Part shown: in pieces, positions 11,056-22,846 of the stretch
Layout of the letters: every line of letters begins with the position of its first letter
Numbering within the stretch: position 1 is the first letter of the stretch
NCBI GenBank assembly: GCA_013423385.1
Contig: BLZA01000043.1
Location: 124,001 to 188,000 of the forward strand
Source: Naganishia liquefaciens
Lineage: Eukaryota > Basidiomycota > Tremellomycetes > Filobasidiales > Filobasidiaceae
DNA length: 64,000 nt
Reading direction: 5' to 3'
Notes under the pieces: generated by a model
Seen by the model: the letters and a program-made list of their open reading frames with translations, nothing else
What the model was told of the DNA's origin: nothing
The model's database searches: none
Program-made: the position numbers and the translations under genes

Positions 11056-13301
11056 ATGGCAGAACAAGATATCGATTGGCGAAAGATGTAAGTTTTTCGT
11101 CAGATCCTTTCTGACTACCGCTAAGTCTGTCATCCATTAGCCCCAACGTGGATGACCATCTCAAATGGTACGAGAACAAGGGCAAACTCAAGCTCAATTT
11201 GTGAGTTTTTGTGCTCTACCAACTCGGGATGATGCTAACATTCATATTGGCGTAGCTTCTTGAGCGTCATCTTCGTCGGTATGATCCTCAACGGATGTGC
11301 GTATATCAAATCGTCAAGATACGCTCAGCACCTGACCAATCTCGATGTCTGCAGATGATGGTTCCATCATCGCCGGTCTTCAAGCTCTGGATGCATGGCA
11401 CGAGGATTTGAACTATCCTTCTGCGACAAAGATTGGACTTCTCAACGCCTGCGGCAGTTTCTCTGGTATCGTCGCTGGTCCTTTGATCGCTTTCATTGAT
11501 GAGCGATTTGGTAGGCGATGGGGCATTCGATGTAAGTGCTTCTGGGATGCTTTTCGTCAAGCAAACTCATGCAAAATTTCAGTCTACGGATACTGTATCC
11601 TCATCGGGTCTGTCATCGGATGCATTGCCGGTATAAGTGGAGTCGATGGATATGCTTGTGAGTGTCGCTCGTACTTCGCAGAGAAATCTGACTGATCCAT
11701 CTTGTAGTGTTCGTTACCGGTCGAGTCATTATTGGATTCGGCCTCGCCGCTTTCCTTATGACTTCGATGATAACCGTTCAAGAAATCACACACCCCCGAA
11801 GCCGAGGTGTCGTTGCGCAGTCTTGGAACTCGTACTACATCCTGGGCCTTGTCCTGGCCGGCTGGGTGACTTTCGGATCGTCCTATCTTCAGGGATCTTG
11901 GTCCTGGAGAATTCCGTACATCCTTCAAGTCCCCTTGGCTCTTTATGTCCTCATCGGCGTTCAATTCATTCCCGAAAGCCCTCGATGGTTGCAATCGAAG
12001 GGAAGGGAAGAAGAGGCTTACAACTTCCTGGTTGTTTACCACGGCAACGGTGACCGAGATGACGAATTGGTGCAATTCGAATACGAGGAGATTAAGGAAA
12101 CCCTTAGAGCCGAGGCGGAAGCCAAGGCTGAGAAGTGGAGCACGATCATCAAGTCTCCTGGAAGCAGGCACAGATTGGGTTTGACCGCCATCATTACCTT
12201 TTTGACCAATGTGAGTATATGCAGGGTCTCAGTCGCTTCTTGCGCTTACGCCTTCCCAGCTCTCCGGCTCTTCGATCATCTACTGGTACTGTATGTCCTG
12301 ATGATTTGCCTCATCCTTGCATTCATTGACCAAGTGCTCCTCTAGATTCTGTCGTCTTCGACCAAGTAGGAATTACGGGAGCCAGCACTCAGACCGGTAT
12401 TGCTGCAGGACTCAACATGTTTACCTGGTTCTGTCAAATCGGTGCTACTCTCGCGGGCACTAGGATCGGGAGACGGACCATCATCTTGTGGACGTGGCCG
12501 TTCCTGCTTCTGGCTCTCGCAGGTCTTTGTGCTACCGGGTACGCCTCGCCTTGCCCCATCAGGTGAGGCAGGACTAATCCTCATCTCCGTCTTACAGTGG
12601 CGTCTACGCGAACAGTAACTCGACTAACAAGGAAGCCGGCATCGCCACTGTTGTTCTTGTTTGGCTGTACCTCGGTGTTTTCAATCTCGCGTGTCCTATC
12701 CTGTATTCATGTAAGTCGGTTGCTGACGTTTCTGTATTCACTCTTCAAACTTCACGCTTACGCGTCTGCTTTGTAGACCCCGCAGAAATTCAGACATTTG
12801 CTATGCGAACCAAGGGTCTCCTGGTCTGGAACACTCTCAGCCAGTGCATGGGCGCGTATGTCACTTGGGTCGACGCTATTGCGTTGGACAAGATTGGTGC
12901 GTCTTCCCTAATCATCGCTTCATAAGACCGCTCATCTCTTATTTTCAGGCTACAAATATTATGGTGTTTATATGCCGTTGGTTGCCATCCAATGGGCTCT
13001 GTCCTGGAAGTGTAAGTGTTATATCGCTTGTTCTCTTGAAACCCAGCTGATCTTGGCGCCGCTCACTTGGCAGTCATGGTTGAAACTAGGGGCTTTACCC
13101 TTGGTAAGCCGTTTCGACGCTGATGTACAGGCTCCGTGACTGATATGTGTGCTTTCCGCGTTTTCAGAGGAGATCTCCATGGCATTCGATGGACCTGAGG
13201 CGTTCTTGCCTCGCCTTTCACGTCTGCCAGACCAGGAGCACAGCGGTGTCTATCAAACCGGCCCCGATATGGAGTACAAGATCTCTGAGGAAGGGAAATG
13301 A
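11056..13301 (+). CDS. MFS sugar-porter family transporter
   Basis: Twelve-helix major facilitator superfamily protein of the sugar porter family, probably in the plasma membrane and importing a mono- or disaccharide by proton symport. Thirteen exons run from 11056-11087 to 13168-13301 and give 523 residues. Diagnostic motifs are DERFGRRWGI after helix 2, GRVIIGFG in helix 4, VQEITHPRSRG (a variant of the usual PxxxRG), PESPRWLQSKGR before the central loop and YPAEIQTFAMRTKG after helix 10, with FxVETRGFTLEE near the C terminus. The pattern resembles the lactose-permease/hexose group of fungal sugar transporters, where similar ETRGxTLEE tails occur. The substrate is not decidable from sequence. 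The first exon is only 32 nt and the last intron acceptor is well defined. Confidence 0.92.
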
Positions 13302-13625
13302 GCCATCTCACGAAAATTCGTGACCGGTGCCCTAAGCCCTCAACGGGTCATGGATCGTTGCTTGATTTCTTTTCGATACAAAGATCAAAACAGTCCCGCT
13401 GTCATCCCACATTCGTTGTTATCCTCCTGATATGCCTTGAAATATGCTGTATTTTCTCTTCTCCATAAGGATTTTGACTCAAGTTCGCCCAATATGAAAG
13501 AGGGCAAGGCAGTACTCTACGATGGAGAGCGCATTGCCCTTACCGGCCCGCTGCAATCTATTGCTGTTCCTGTCGTCTACGATCCGTTGCTGTTCCTGTC
13601 GTCTACGAATTACAATGGTGAACCT
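13302..13625. other. Convergent 3' region with a 26-nt-spaced direct duplication
   Basis: Between the sugar porter stop and the seipin stop. A 22-nt segment (TTGCTGTTCC...TACGA) at 13561-13582 is repeated exactly at 13587-13608. No coding signal seen. Confidence 0.5.
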
Positions 13626-15129
13626 TTAATCGCTTGGACCGGTCACGGTCGACGTTGTGCTTCCGGTGTTGCTACCAGTTTCGCTAGAAATCGCTTGTTT
13701 GTCCCCGGATTCTACCGGCACACCATTGGTCAACGTCGTCCGCTTATTCATCGCCACACCATCCCTGTTTGTGTCCAGATTTCCTGAAGCTTTGCTGGCC
13801 AGCCCCGAAGCATTCCCTGGAAACTTCTCCCTTGATTCCGGCTGATTTGGATGATTGCTGATGAATCTACTTGGCTGCGCTTTCACCGGTCGCGAAAAGA
13901 ACATGGAGATTACGAAGTAGCTGAATGTCGCGCTGGAAAGGGAGATGAAAAAGGCGAATGGTGGAACGACCAGCAGAGGAATGAGGGGATGTGAAACGAA
14001 TATATATCTGTTGAGCGATGGGCGATCATCGGCGCGTCTAAATCAGCATTCGTGTACAGCTTGGCAAGCTGAGACTGACCTTAGTCCGGTCGGTCGAGGT
14101 GTAAACTTGACGACGACCCATCCGGTCGTCTTGACTTCTCCCCGAGTCGTGCCATCCTCCCTGCCGATGCTGACTTGTACTGCCCCTATAAGACCCTTCT
14201 TCCCTCTTCCGTCCGGCCGCATAACTATTCCCTTCCCTTCGAATCCTCGATTGCCCTCCAAAGCCATCAGCGCACTGCTGGATACTGAAGATATAATAGG
14301 CTTCGTCAGAACAAAGGTCTCTCTATTGCCTTTCGTTCTCTTTCTGGTGATTGCAGATGTTGCGCGAAGGAGCTTTAGCGGGTTGTAAAGTAATGATGTT
14401 GGGTTGAGCTTGAAGGGTAGCTGAATTAGGTAAATCGCGGGAGATGTGAACGCCTTGATGATCCGGATCGGAAACGATGGCGGAATATATGGTTGAGCAG
14501 GTAGACACTGTAGGAGACAAACAATGGTATGTACAGGTCAGCATCGATCTACCGGGGAGGTTTTTATGAGCGAAAGGAGACTGCCTTACCGGTTGCTGCA
14601 CGCTTGCCAACACTTCTCCGTTCCCTTGAGAGTAGAAGTCGACTCCAAGCATGAAGTTGCCTATGCCGAGAAACAGAAATCAGGCGAGCATGAAGCGATA
14701 TCCAAGAAACTGCACTGACCCCCCTCTTCCGAGTTCACCTGTCGCGGACGAACCAACTCGAGCTCCACATCAACATCGTAACCCACTCCTGGGGTGAATG
14801 ACTTTTCCGGATTCGGCAATCGTATGTAGGCATGTGGTATGGGTGAGGTCTTGGAGCTGGGAAGAGCGCACAGTGACATGAGCTCAACTCGATATCTTTC
14901 TAAAGACCAAGACCTCTACGCACCCGTATACGAACCATCCTTCTGCTTCAACTACACTGCCACCTCTGCCGCTGTACCAGAATCCAGCTAGAGCGATGGC
15001 TGTGAAGGCTGCGCTAATAGCAAGGAGGATGCCGAAGAGCGCAAGCTTTATTCCGATAGAGATTGTGGATGGACTGGTGAGAATCCGATAAGAGGCGCGA
15101 ACGGGAAGGGTGATACTGAGCAGAGGCAT
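13626..15129 (-). CDS. Seipin (lipid-droplet assembly protein)
   Basis: Seipin of the ER membrane, which organises lipid-droplet formation at ER contact sites. Five minus-strand exons: 14924-15129, 14720-14856, 14590-14660, 14080-14507 and 13626-14007, giving 407 residues. An N-terminal membrane helix lies around residues 28-50. Then comes the conserved lumenal start WFVYG-SKTSPIPHAYIRLP, the strand YDVDVELELVRP and NFMLGVDFYS, and later TGWVVVKFTPRPTGLR leading into the second membrane segment (VSHPLIPLLVVPPFAFFISL). This order matches the seipin family. The exon 1-2 junction was chosen because it restores the VYG-S-K pattern; an acceptor 26 nt upstream gives a frame that does not fit. The Ser/Asn-rich tail is not conserved. 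Confidence 0.85.
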
Positions 15130-15634
15130 GAAACCGAATCAGCAAGTAAAGCTTGGAGGTTCACGAGAAGCTTACGGAAGAGCTAGTATCTTCCCCACTT
15201 GCAAAACATAACTGCCAAATCCTGCGTCCGTATCTCGAGTTCTTCTTGTCGCTGTTCTCGGTGCATTTCGAAGCTGACGGGGATCCTGACTGCGCAGCGG
15301 ACCTCGCTGGCGAAGGCCGATGGCCGATGGCGCACTCATTATCAATTGCTTGTGAGAAGGGTGGTACGAAACGGGATGGATCGCGGCTGCATCCTTTGGG
15401 CAGAGCAGCAGTTGCATGAAACAATTGAGATGCGAATGCTGGTCGAATCCTGAACATAACGCGATCTGACGTCACGCCAAATGGCAACTGCATTACAGTC
15501 CCGATTTCGGATTTGTCGTTCGCCATATACAGCCGTTCCTAGGCCCATGCTACCCTATCAGTCACTTGACCCCTCCACCGCTGCGGACAGTATCTGCCTT
15601 CTCATGCGTTGGTTATTGTCATATATGGCGAAAG
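15130..15634. other. Intergenic, no gene recognised
   Basis: About 500 nt holding the seipin 5' region and the 3' end of the TFIIE beta gene. Short open frames on both strands show no recognisable protein. Confidence 0.4.
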
Positions 15635-17303
15635 CTACGCTACTATACAGCAAGAACGGAGATGACAAGAACTGCACGCGCGCCGGTATACATCCTCTAA
15701 AATCTCGTGGCGATAATTAACTTCCTTAACGAGTACACTGGTCGACAAGTCATATTGGCGAGGAGCATTACTCGGGCACGTAATCCTTCGATAAATCGAT
15801 ACCCTATTATCGGACCGGATTAGCGACCTCTCCTGCAGTCCTGAGTGAGGCAAACGAACTTTTTCGAGCAAATGAACGTTGGTGAGCTTGCTGACATTGC
15901 GTGCACCCGTACGCTTTTTCTTTTTGCTCGGCCCCTTAACAGCCGTCTTTTTGGCGGTCTCTCGCGGGTCAACCTTATGTCCCACTGAGAGCCCAAAGGG
16001 AAGCAAGCGAAAGGGTGAATGAGCAACGAGGACAGCGTGAGCTTTCTCGCATGTGCATGGTGACAGTAGTGCGCGTACGGGCTGCCAGAAGCTTGGGAAG
16101 ATCTGCTTCCACCGGTGTCTTGACGTCGGCCCACATTTCTCGGAACTCTGTTATAGCAAGCGAATCAGCAACGGGCGCGCGATAGGCCGCAGACGGACTG
16201 ACCCTCATCAATCTTCCCCGGCGGCGCATCCCCACGTTCCCTGACCGAATCCCAATGCACCGCCCTCCAATTCTTCCCATTCGGTACCTCCATCATCGGC
16301 GCGGCATTCAACTCGGCACCTTTCATGACGGCGTTGCGACGCAGCTTTGCACCGGGATCCGGCAGGGACATGTTTCCCGGTACGCGCATGATGAGAATGT
16401 GGCCCTCGTTTTCCCATCCTGTGAGGAGGGTGTTGGGATGCTCGGGGCCGCTGTATTCTGTGCGAATTCGGGCGACGGGGATGCCGCCTGGTTGGGAAGA
16501 ATGGGTCTTAATATACGTGAGGAGTTCTTGCGGTGTTGTCCAGTCATATGGTGGCTGTAAAAGACGGCGTTAACGGGCAGGGATATGATTATCGAAAGAG
16601 ACAAACCTTGTACTCTATCGTGTTCAAAGCCGCATTGTGGATAATGCCCTCATGTTGTTTCACGGCCTCGAGTAGTTCCTCGGAGATACGGATCTCGGGG
16701 TCTGCAACACGAAGGTTCCACTCAAGATCGGGAATGTTGATCGGTCCCCGACGTTTCTGCAGTCAAGGTATCAGAGGCTACCGGTGCTGACAATTCATGG
16801 AGCAATTACCCTGAGAGTATCTCGAATTATAATGGCACGCGTGTAGATATTCCTTCCGAACGACGCGAACTCGCCGAAGGCCACTGTAGGGGCACCTGAC
16901 AGGGATGTTCGCGTCAGTGAATGTGAATATGAAGTCGAGAGTGTCCTCTATGACCCATCGCATGGCATGTATGTCCATGAAACGGACTTGACAAGGTGCA
17001 TTACGTGAACCCGTGCCATTTGCCGTTCGTTGAACTGTTCATTTCATCGAATTCCATATATCTCGCAGTGTCTGACACTGGCGGGTACCTGAAACACTCA
17101 CCAGGCTGGAGAGCAGGTGTTTCCATCTTCACCTTCTTCTTGTCCCGCCCGGGCGTTCCATCACTCTTGACATCGCCATCGCCACCACGATTGCCATAAC
17201 CCGGGGTAGATGGTTTCGTCGGCGATGTTTTGGAACTACCGCTAGGCGATGGCGCTGACGCCGGGGATGCGGCCTCCATCCATTGCTTTCGCTTCAGCGA
17301 CAT
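15635..17303 (-). CDS. TFA2: Transcription initiation factor TFIIE, beta subunit
   Basis: Small subunit of general transcription factor TFIIE, which binds promoter DNA in the RNA polymerase II pre-initiation complex. Six minus-strand exons: 17102-17303, 16810-16895, 16607-16756, 16203-16554, 16079-16147 and 15635-15984, about 402 residues. Two winged-helix-like regions are visible (NIPDLEWNLR to HNAALNTIEYK, then WTTPQELLTYIKTH to LLTGWENEGHILIMR), followed by the conserved EFREMWADVKTP (human VDEEFQKLWRSV) and the basic tail SKKKKRTGARNVSKLTNVHL, equivalent to the human KKKRRFKTHNEHL. The first intron is long for this genome (about 206 nt) and could hide a small exon. The last 60 residues after HLLEKVRLPHSG look non-conserved, so the true stop may differ. 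An in-frame ATG at 17390 is a possible alternative start. Confidence 0.75.
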
Positions 17304-17540
17304 GTCACAAAGTAGCTCGCCGGACGTTGGCAAGGAGGATGGATTGCAGCATGAAGCGGAGAAGAGTGGCCGGTCACCTGAACTGTCCACAAATTCGCGG
17401 CTTCAAGTGGTCGGGCTGTGGTGCGCCCGCTCCCTCTCGATCGACAAATTCTGGTCATTCGTCATCACCCTGGGCGTTTCAGATCATCATGGCTTGAATC
17501 GAGTCGAGTCTCCTCAAAGTGTGCGTCGGTCTATCGCAAC
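17304..17540. promoter_or_regulatory. Divergent promoter of TFIIE beta and an orphan gene
   Basis: 237 nt between two head-to-head start codons, so it must contain both core promoters unless the TFIIE beta start lies at 17390. No specific motif was identified. Confidence 0.4.
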
Positions 17541-19402
17541 ATGCTTCGTCACGCCAGACCATTTGCTACTCACACCGCCCGCTCGACAAACCCACGCGTG
17601 ACAGCCATTTCCGCGCGGACCATATTCATCTCGCGATCCCTGCAGAACCAGCAAGTAACCCACGAGAAGCAGAATGTATCGATCTCTCGGCAGGAGGACC
17701 AGGGTCATCCAAAGATCACCGCCGTACCCTTTCATTTCGGAGTAGAGGATGCAAACTCAAGGCTCAAGATTGCAGCGCTTCTCGCAACCGGTAAGTACGA
17801 TTGTCGCAAGACAGTCAATTCACATGCTCAATTCTCCGACGACTTTGAAGCAACGATTCCCAACCTGATTTACGCAACGATCCTACGATTCCTTCCCCCG
17901 CTTCCAGAATCCGTCCAGAACTTCCTCAGGGAATTCGGGATAGGAGGCAACAGCCTGAAACATGTGACGACCCGTGCAGTATTATGGCCGATCTGGCGGT
18001 TCAGCTTCATCGCAGAAGCGGGTGCGAAGCAGCTTGAAGGGAGTGGGAGGCGCGGGAAGGTTTGGTTTGCGGTGAAAGAGGGCAGCGTTCCTGGTAAGTA
18101 TTGCGAGGAGATGAAATTGCAAGGAACACCTGTCAGGAATTTCAGGCTGATCTGATCTCCGGTCAGGCAACTCCTTCTCTCCGCTTTCACTGCTGCCGTT
18201 CTCGACGCAACCAATTCCCGACGTCCTTCCGCCTTATACCCCGTCACTAGACCTCGCACAACTCGGCCCGGACACGCCCATCGCTGCGGTCCCGTTCGGG
18301 GGATACACACCAGCAGATGTCCTTGAGCGGCTCAAAAATGAATCGGGACGTATCGTGGAATGGCATGGGCTGAAGATCGATTTGGAAAAGGATCTGGATG
18401 TGCAGCTTGTGAGTGGGTTACAATCAACCGAGAAATCTGGCTGAATATAGGTATTCAGCTTGCGTCATATCCTATTTACTTTCCCCTATACATCGGTGAA
18501 TTCGAGTTCTCCCCAGATGATTCAAAGAAGACGCGCAGGGTAACGATCGTCATGGACGCACATGATGAGAACGTAAGAGCGCAATGTTTGCTGCCTGAAG
18601 ATACGCTAACAGACAATGCCCGACAGGCGGACGATTGCCGGTTGGCTGTTCCAAGACCGTATGGTGGTCCAACACCGTATGTCAAACGGTCCGCCGACAT
18701 TTGCCGGAGCTGATTTTCTCTATTTTGACAGAGATTCCCCAACCTACTACATCAACTCACCCGCTTTCATATCCGACGCAACCTTCCAGCTATCTCCGCA
18801 AACTCTGTACAATCGTTCTCTTGGAGGAAGCCTAGCGACAGCGCTGTCAGATTCTTTCGGACACTGGCTCAATCCTCCTGCGATTCCTCCGTATGGCGCA
18901 GAATCCGAGACGGGACAAGTAGATCGGACAGCGGCTTATACTCCGCCGCGGAGTCCCCTGATTCGAGTGGAAGAGCAAGCAGCGAGGGTAGAAGAGGTGG
19001 ATTGGTCTGATCCCAGGCTGCAGTCGTGGAGTAGTGAAGAACGGGCCGAAAATCAAAAGTGGCTTGAAGCTGGGCAGGTCAAGTTTGCCATGCAGGCGCA
19101 GCTAGAGGTGCGTTTCCTCTTTCACTCTTCTAGTGATTACCTGTTGATACCTTCCGCTTGCATAGACGATGAAAACCCTCGAAGCACAATCTGGTGCCAA
19201 GCAGATCACCACGCTCAAATTGAATCGACCTGCATCGGCCAAAGGTCGGACATCAATCTTGCCGAGCATCGAAAAGGTCAGCATGACGGATGCGATCGCA
19301 CAGGCGAGTGGCGATGTTCGGAAGAGCATCGAGGAGTGGGAGGCGGCGAGGCCACAGTGGTTGAAGCGATACGAAGCTGGAAAGCCGAAAGCTGAGGAGT
19401 AG
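17541..19402 (+). CDS. Conserved-looking protein of unknown function, probably mitochondrial
   Basis: Six exons (17541-17790, 17851-18093, 18167-18408, 18459-18572, 18613-19107, 19166-19402) give 526 residues. The N terminus is rich in Arg, Ser, Thr and Ala and free of acidic residues (MLRHARPFATHTARSTNPRV), typical of a mitochondrial presequence. The middle contains ATIPNLIYATILRFLPPLP and the striking segment SYPIYFPLYIGEFEFSPDD. The C-terminal third is acidic and Trp/Glu-rich, and ends in KPKAEE. I do not recognise a domain family. Splice choices at exons 4 and 5 were set by frame: other acceptors, such as one ending at 18450, open a competing frame that stops at 18835 and has less protein-like composition. 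Confidence 0.65.
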
Positions 19403-19878
19403 AAGATGGCGAACGAGAGCTGTGTAGCGTGATTCAATGATTGATGATCGATTTGCGAATCAGCCACCCATGTGTCTGGAGAGCTCGGGTTTCCACAGCA
19501 ACGTGATGAGATGCAGAAACATCCCGCCTGACCGACGTCAATTGACATGCATGGCGCTTGGTCGGCATGTCTCTGCTTCGGCTTGATTTTGCCAAGAACA
19601 AGGCGGTACTTGACCATTCCAGGTGCCCGAGAAGTTCAAGCGGTGCTTCCGACGGCGAGACAAGGCATGTATTCAGCAAGGAAGGTGGCGATAAGGACTC
19701 TCCTGTCGGCCGCCGGTCGTTGGAGTCGAGCGCATTCTGGAAATGCGGGGCCTCAAGTCGGAGGGTGTTGACGATGACAAATCGGATGTCAGCCGGTCAT
19801 GCGTGCTCTTCAGGTATCTACGAGAGTAACAGCACAATACGCAATTAGGATTCACAACATTCCTAATAAAACCAGCCA
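19403..19878. other. Intergenic, no gene recognised
   Basis: 476 nt between two plus-strand genes; expected terminator of the upstream gene and promoter of the next. Nothing distinctive seen. Confidence 0.4.
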
Positions 19879-22203
19879 ATGCAACACGCCGAAGATGTGC
19901 CTGGCGCAGATGAACGCGCTCCGGACAATTCACATGCGGCACGAACTCTGGCGGAGTCGGTGACGGGAGTTGGACAAGAGGGACAGATTACGATGGGATC
20001 TGCGGCCGAAAACCAAGCATTGCAGGCGACAGTCGAGGATGGTCCAGTGGAAGAGGAGAAAGGCGTAGGGAACGAAGGAGGAGACGCTCTCGGCTCGTCG
20101 ATATTACAGGAAACCTCCGACGAAGCCGAACCGATTTCAAGTAAGGATTCACAGTCACGCGATACTCAAGGAACGGCGGCGGACGTCAATGTTGAAAGTC
20201 TTGGGCAGAAGCTTCAAGATGCGCCGGAAACAACGGAGAGCCGCATTGACGCGAATACCGAGAATCACACCGAATCCTCCTCAAAATCCGATGGTCGTCT
20301 AGATGGACAAATTGGCACAGATTCGGCTGCGCAACCCGACACGCAGCCTCGACAAACAGGACCACAAGAACAGTCCCAAACAGAGAGGAGGATCGCCGCT
20401 GAACCAGCAAATCTTGCGGCACCCTTGCTTTCGAGCGTCGAATCCGCTCCTGAATCAGTCACACAAACCGACGGTACCTCAACTGCCGAGCCGAGTCACG
20501 CCGAAACCGCACCGCCACCACCCAATTCGTTCATTCAAGATATTCCGTCCGAGACCGCCAGGCCTTCAATACCAATCGAGCATACCCGACAACCGTATTC
20601 GGGCCAACCTGGAAATGCGCGGCATGGACCTGCTGCGACCACCGGACAAAGCTCAACAGGGACCGCTGCCAGAGGAATGCCGATGCGTGAGTGGAAGGCA
20701 CAAATTCAACAGATGACAAGAAGCTGAAGCGTTATACAGTGTCGGGCAGACCACCGTTCACAGAAACCGATAGTATGTTGACCTCCTTTCTCGATTGTCT
20801 TTTCTAAGACACGGTTCTTGACTGGAATTGACACGAGATCTACCTTGTTACTGACAGCCTGTCGCGCCTGTGGGAAATACTTCATACCCCTGATTCGCAA
20901 ACGACACTACTGCTTTCATTGTGGCTATAGCTACTGCGGCGATGATTGTTCCGGCTCCGCCCTGATGCCACGGCAGGGCGCTCGAGCGTCTTCTTCTGGA
21001 TCCAATTCGACTGCTCTCGGGGTCGGGCCAAACGGAGAAGGAGGATACGAGATGGTAGAGGTCTGCGCTTATTGCAGTCCGATGCTACAAGGTATATCTT
21101 TTGTCGATAAATCCCATCTAGTCATTCTGACGACTTTTCCATTTCGAGTGACATCCGGGCATCCGCCTTTTCTTCGTTCGCTTCCTCTGAAAAGGCTGCA
21201 GGCCTACACAAAGGCGTACGGCCTAAATACGACCGGCGCGATTGAAAAGGAGGATTTCGTGCAGACCATCATCAAAGCCAAGAATCCTGTCACAGGATGT
21301 CTGCCACCTGACGCCGAGGTAAGTCTTTCAGGTAAGCGCAGGGATTTCGACTAAGTAAAATCGTAGAGTTACTACCGGCGGCGATCCGTACCAAAGCAAG
21401 GGGTGATGCCCAGCCCTCCGGGCCCATCACCTCGACCACAGCCAAGACCTAGCGGTCAATCGACGCAAAGACCACCGCAAAGTCGGCCGACCACGTACGG
21501 CACGCAGACCTCACCTCGCGCTAGTCCTGCGCCAGGTTACCGTGCGAATCCAATTCCTGCACCTCGGCCGATGCGTCCAACTGCCGGGACCTTTCCTCCG
21601 CGATCTGCACCGCCGACACCGGCTCCAAAACCAGCCACCCAGCCCCGTCCGCCCCCTCCACCAGTGCCGAGTATCCTCAGCCTTGTCGCCCTTCCGCAGT
21701 CCTACATTGCCTCCCTATCGATCGGCACTCTCAAGGCGATTCTGTATGAGAATCACGTCAAGGTTGATTTCTCGCAGGTTCTCGAGAAGACTGAGCTGGT
21801 CAAACGAGTACAGATGCTCGTATCTGAGGAACGAAAGCGGTTGGAACGGCAGCGTGCGGCCGAAGAGGCTGAAGAAGCCGAAGAGCGTGGCATGGCCTCG
21901 AGAGCCTCTCTCGACGCAGAGCAGAGGACCAATACCAATAGCCCTGATTCCACCGCTGGTACCGACGCCATTCCTGTGCCAACTGGACCCAAAGCAAGTG
22001 TCGAGCGCGACGGGCTGTGTGTCGTTTGTCAGGATCAAGAGGCAGTCTTCGCGAATATTGACTGCGGACACTTGTGTATGTGTCCGGACTGCTCGAAATT
22101 GGTTTTGGCGACCACGCGGGAATGCCCAATGTGTCGGACAAGGTACGCGTCTTTCGACGGGGTTGCAGATCATACGCTGATATTGCCTGGATCAGGATTG
22201 TGA
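19879..22203 (+). CDS. FYVE-like / RING finger E3 ubiquitin ligase
   Basis: Probable ubiquitin ligase acting at membranes. Five exons (19879-20686, 20740-20772, 20858-21091, 21149-21318, 21367-22203) give 693 residues. Residues 1-270 are a low-complexity acidic, Gln/Ser/Thr/Pro-rich region. A FYVE-like zinc finger follows, with paired CxxC motifs (CRACGKYF, CFHCGYSYC, CAYC) and the basic patch IRKRHYC in place of RRHHCR. Then comes a segment LKRLQAYTKAYGLNTTGAIE resembling a SAP-like domain, a Pro-rich linker, and a second such segment (LSIGTLKAILYENHVKVDFS). A C3HC4-type RING ends the protein (CVVCQDQEAVFANIDCGHLC...CPMCR). This order resembles animal RFFL/RNF34 (CARP) proteins. Substrates are unknown. 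Domain calls are from visible cysteine spacing. Confidence 0.8.
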
Positions 22204-22846
22204 CGGAGCAGCGGTTGATCAGAATTTTCCGAAGTTGAAGAAATAACTCAAAACGAGTTTTCATGCCAGAGGAGGTCGGTAACGGTACGTGATGAGGGTT
22301 AGGTAGGATATAGAGGATAGGCAAAAACATTCGGGCATTACTTGTCTGTAATAGTGCATATCTCACTTGCATCGAAATTCGCTTCTCTTTTTCACATGTT
22401 CAGGAACACAACCGAAAACATTGGAAGGCGATTGATACTTCTTCCTTACGTCCTGTATCGCTGCACTACGCAGTCTTCCCAAAGCCCCATCGATCGCTAC
22501 CCCAACTCTCTCCACCACATCGATCAGATAGATTGCGCCCTGAGGCTTACAACTGGAGAAAGACTTTATCACTCGAGGAGTTCCTGAAACGTCTTGTTGC
22601 GTATGCTGAATGTCTTTGGAAATCCAAGGAGCCTGCCGCAAACAACGAGAGCCACGGCGCGGAGTGCACGTCAGACTTGGAATAACGCGGAGCTTGCATA
22701 TTTGATCTCCGCGGGTCAATTTCCCCTGAACTGAGCGATCGAATCCGCTGCTCCGAATGGGTGTCCAAGAGGAAGCTTGAGTTCTGGTGTTAGCAACTCC
22801 GAATTTGGTAAAGCACAACTCCTACCAACAGCAGACGAACGTCACA
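22204..22846. other. Intergenic, no gene recognised
   Basis: 643 nt between the RING gene and the complex I subunit gene. Short overlapping open frames only. The right end should hold the promoter of the gene at 22847. Confidence 0.4.

Noticed and set aside
14857-14882. Seipin exon 2 starting 26 nt earlier (LMSLCALP)
   Set aside because: It requires a different exon 1 donor and destroys the VYG-SK junction typical of the family.
18635-18835. Alternative reading frame ending at 18835 for the orphan mitochondrial-like gene
   Set aside because: It is open, but the competing frame continues for over 150 further residues with better composition and phase-correct splices to a C-terminal exon.
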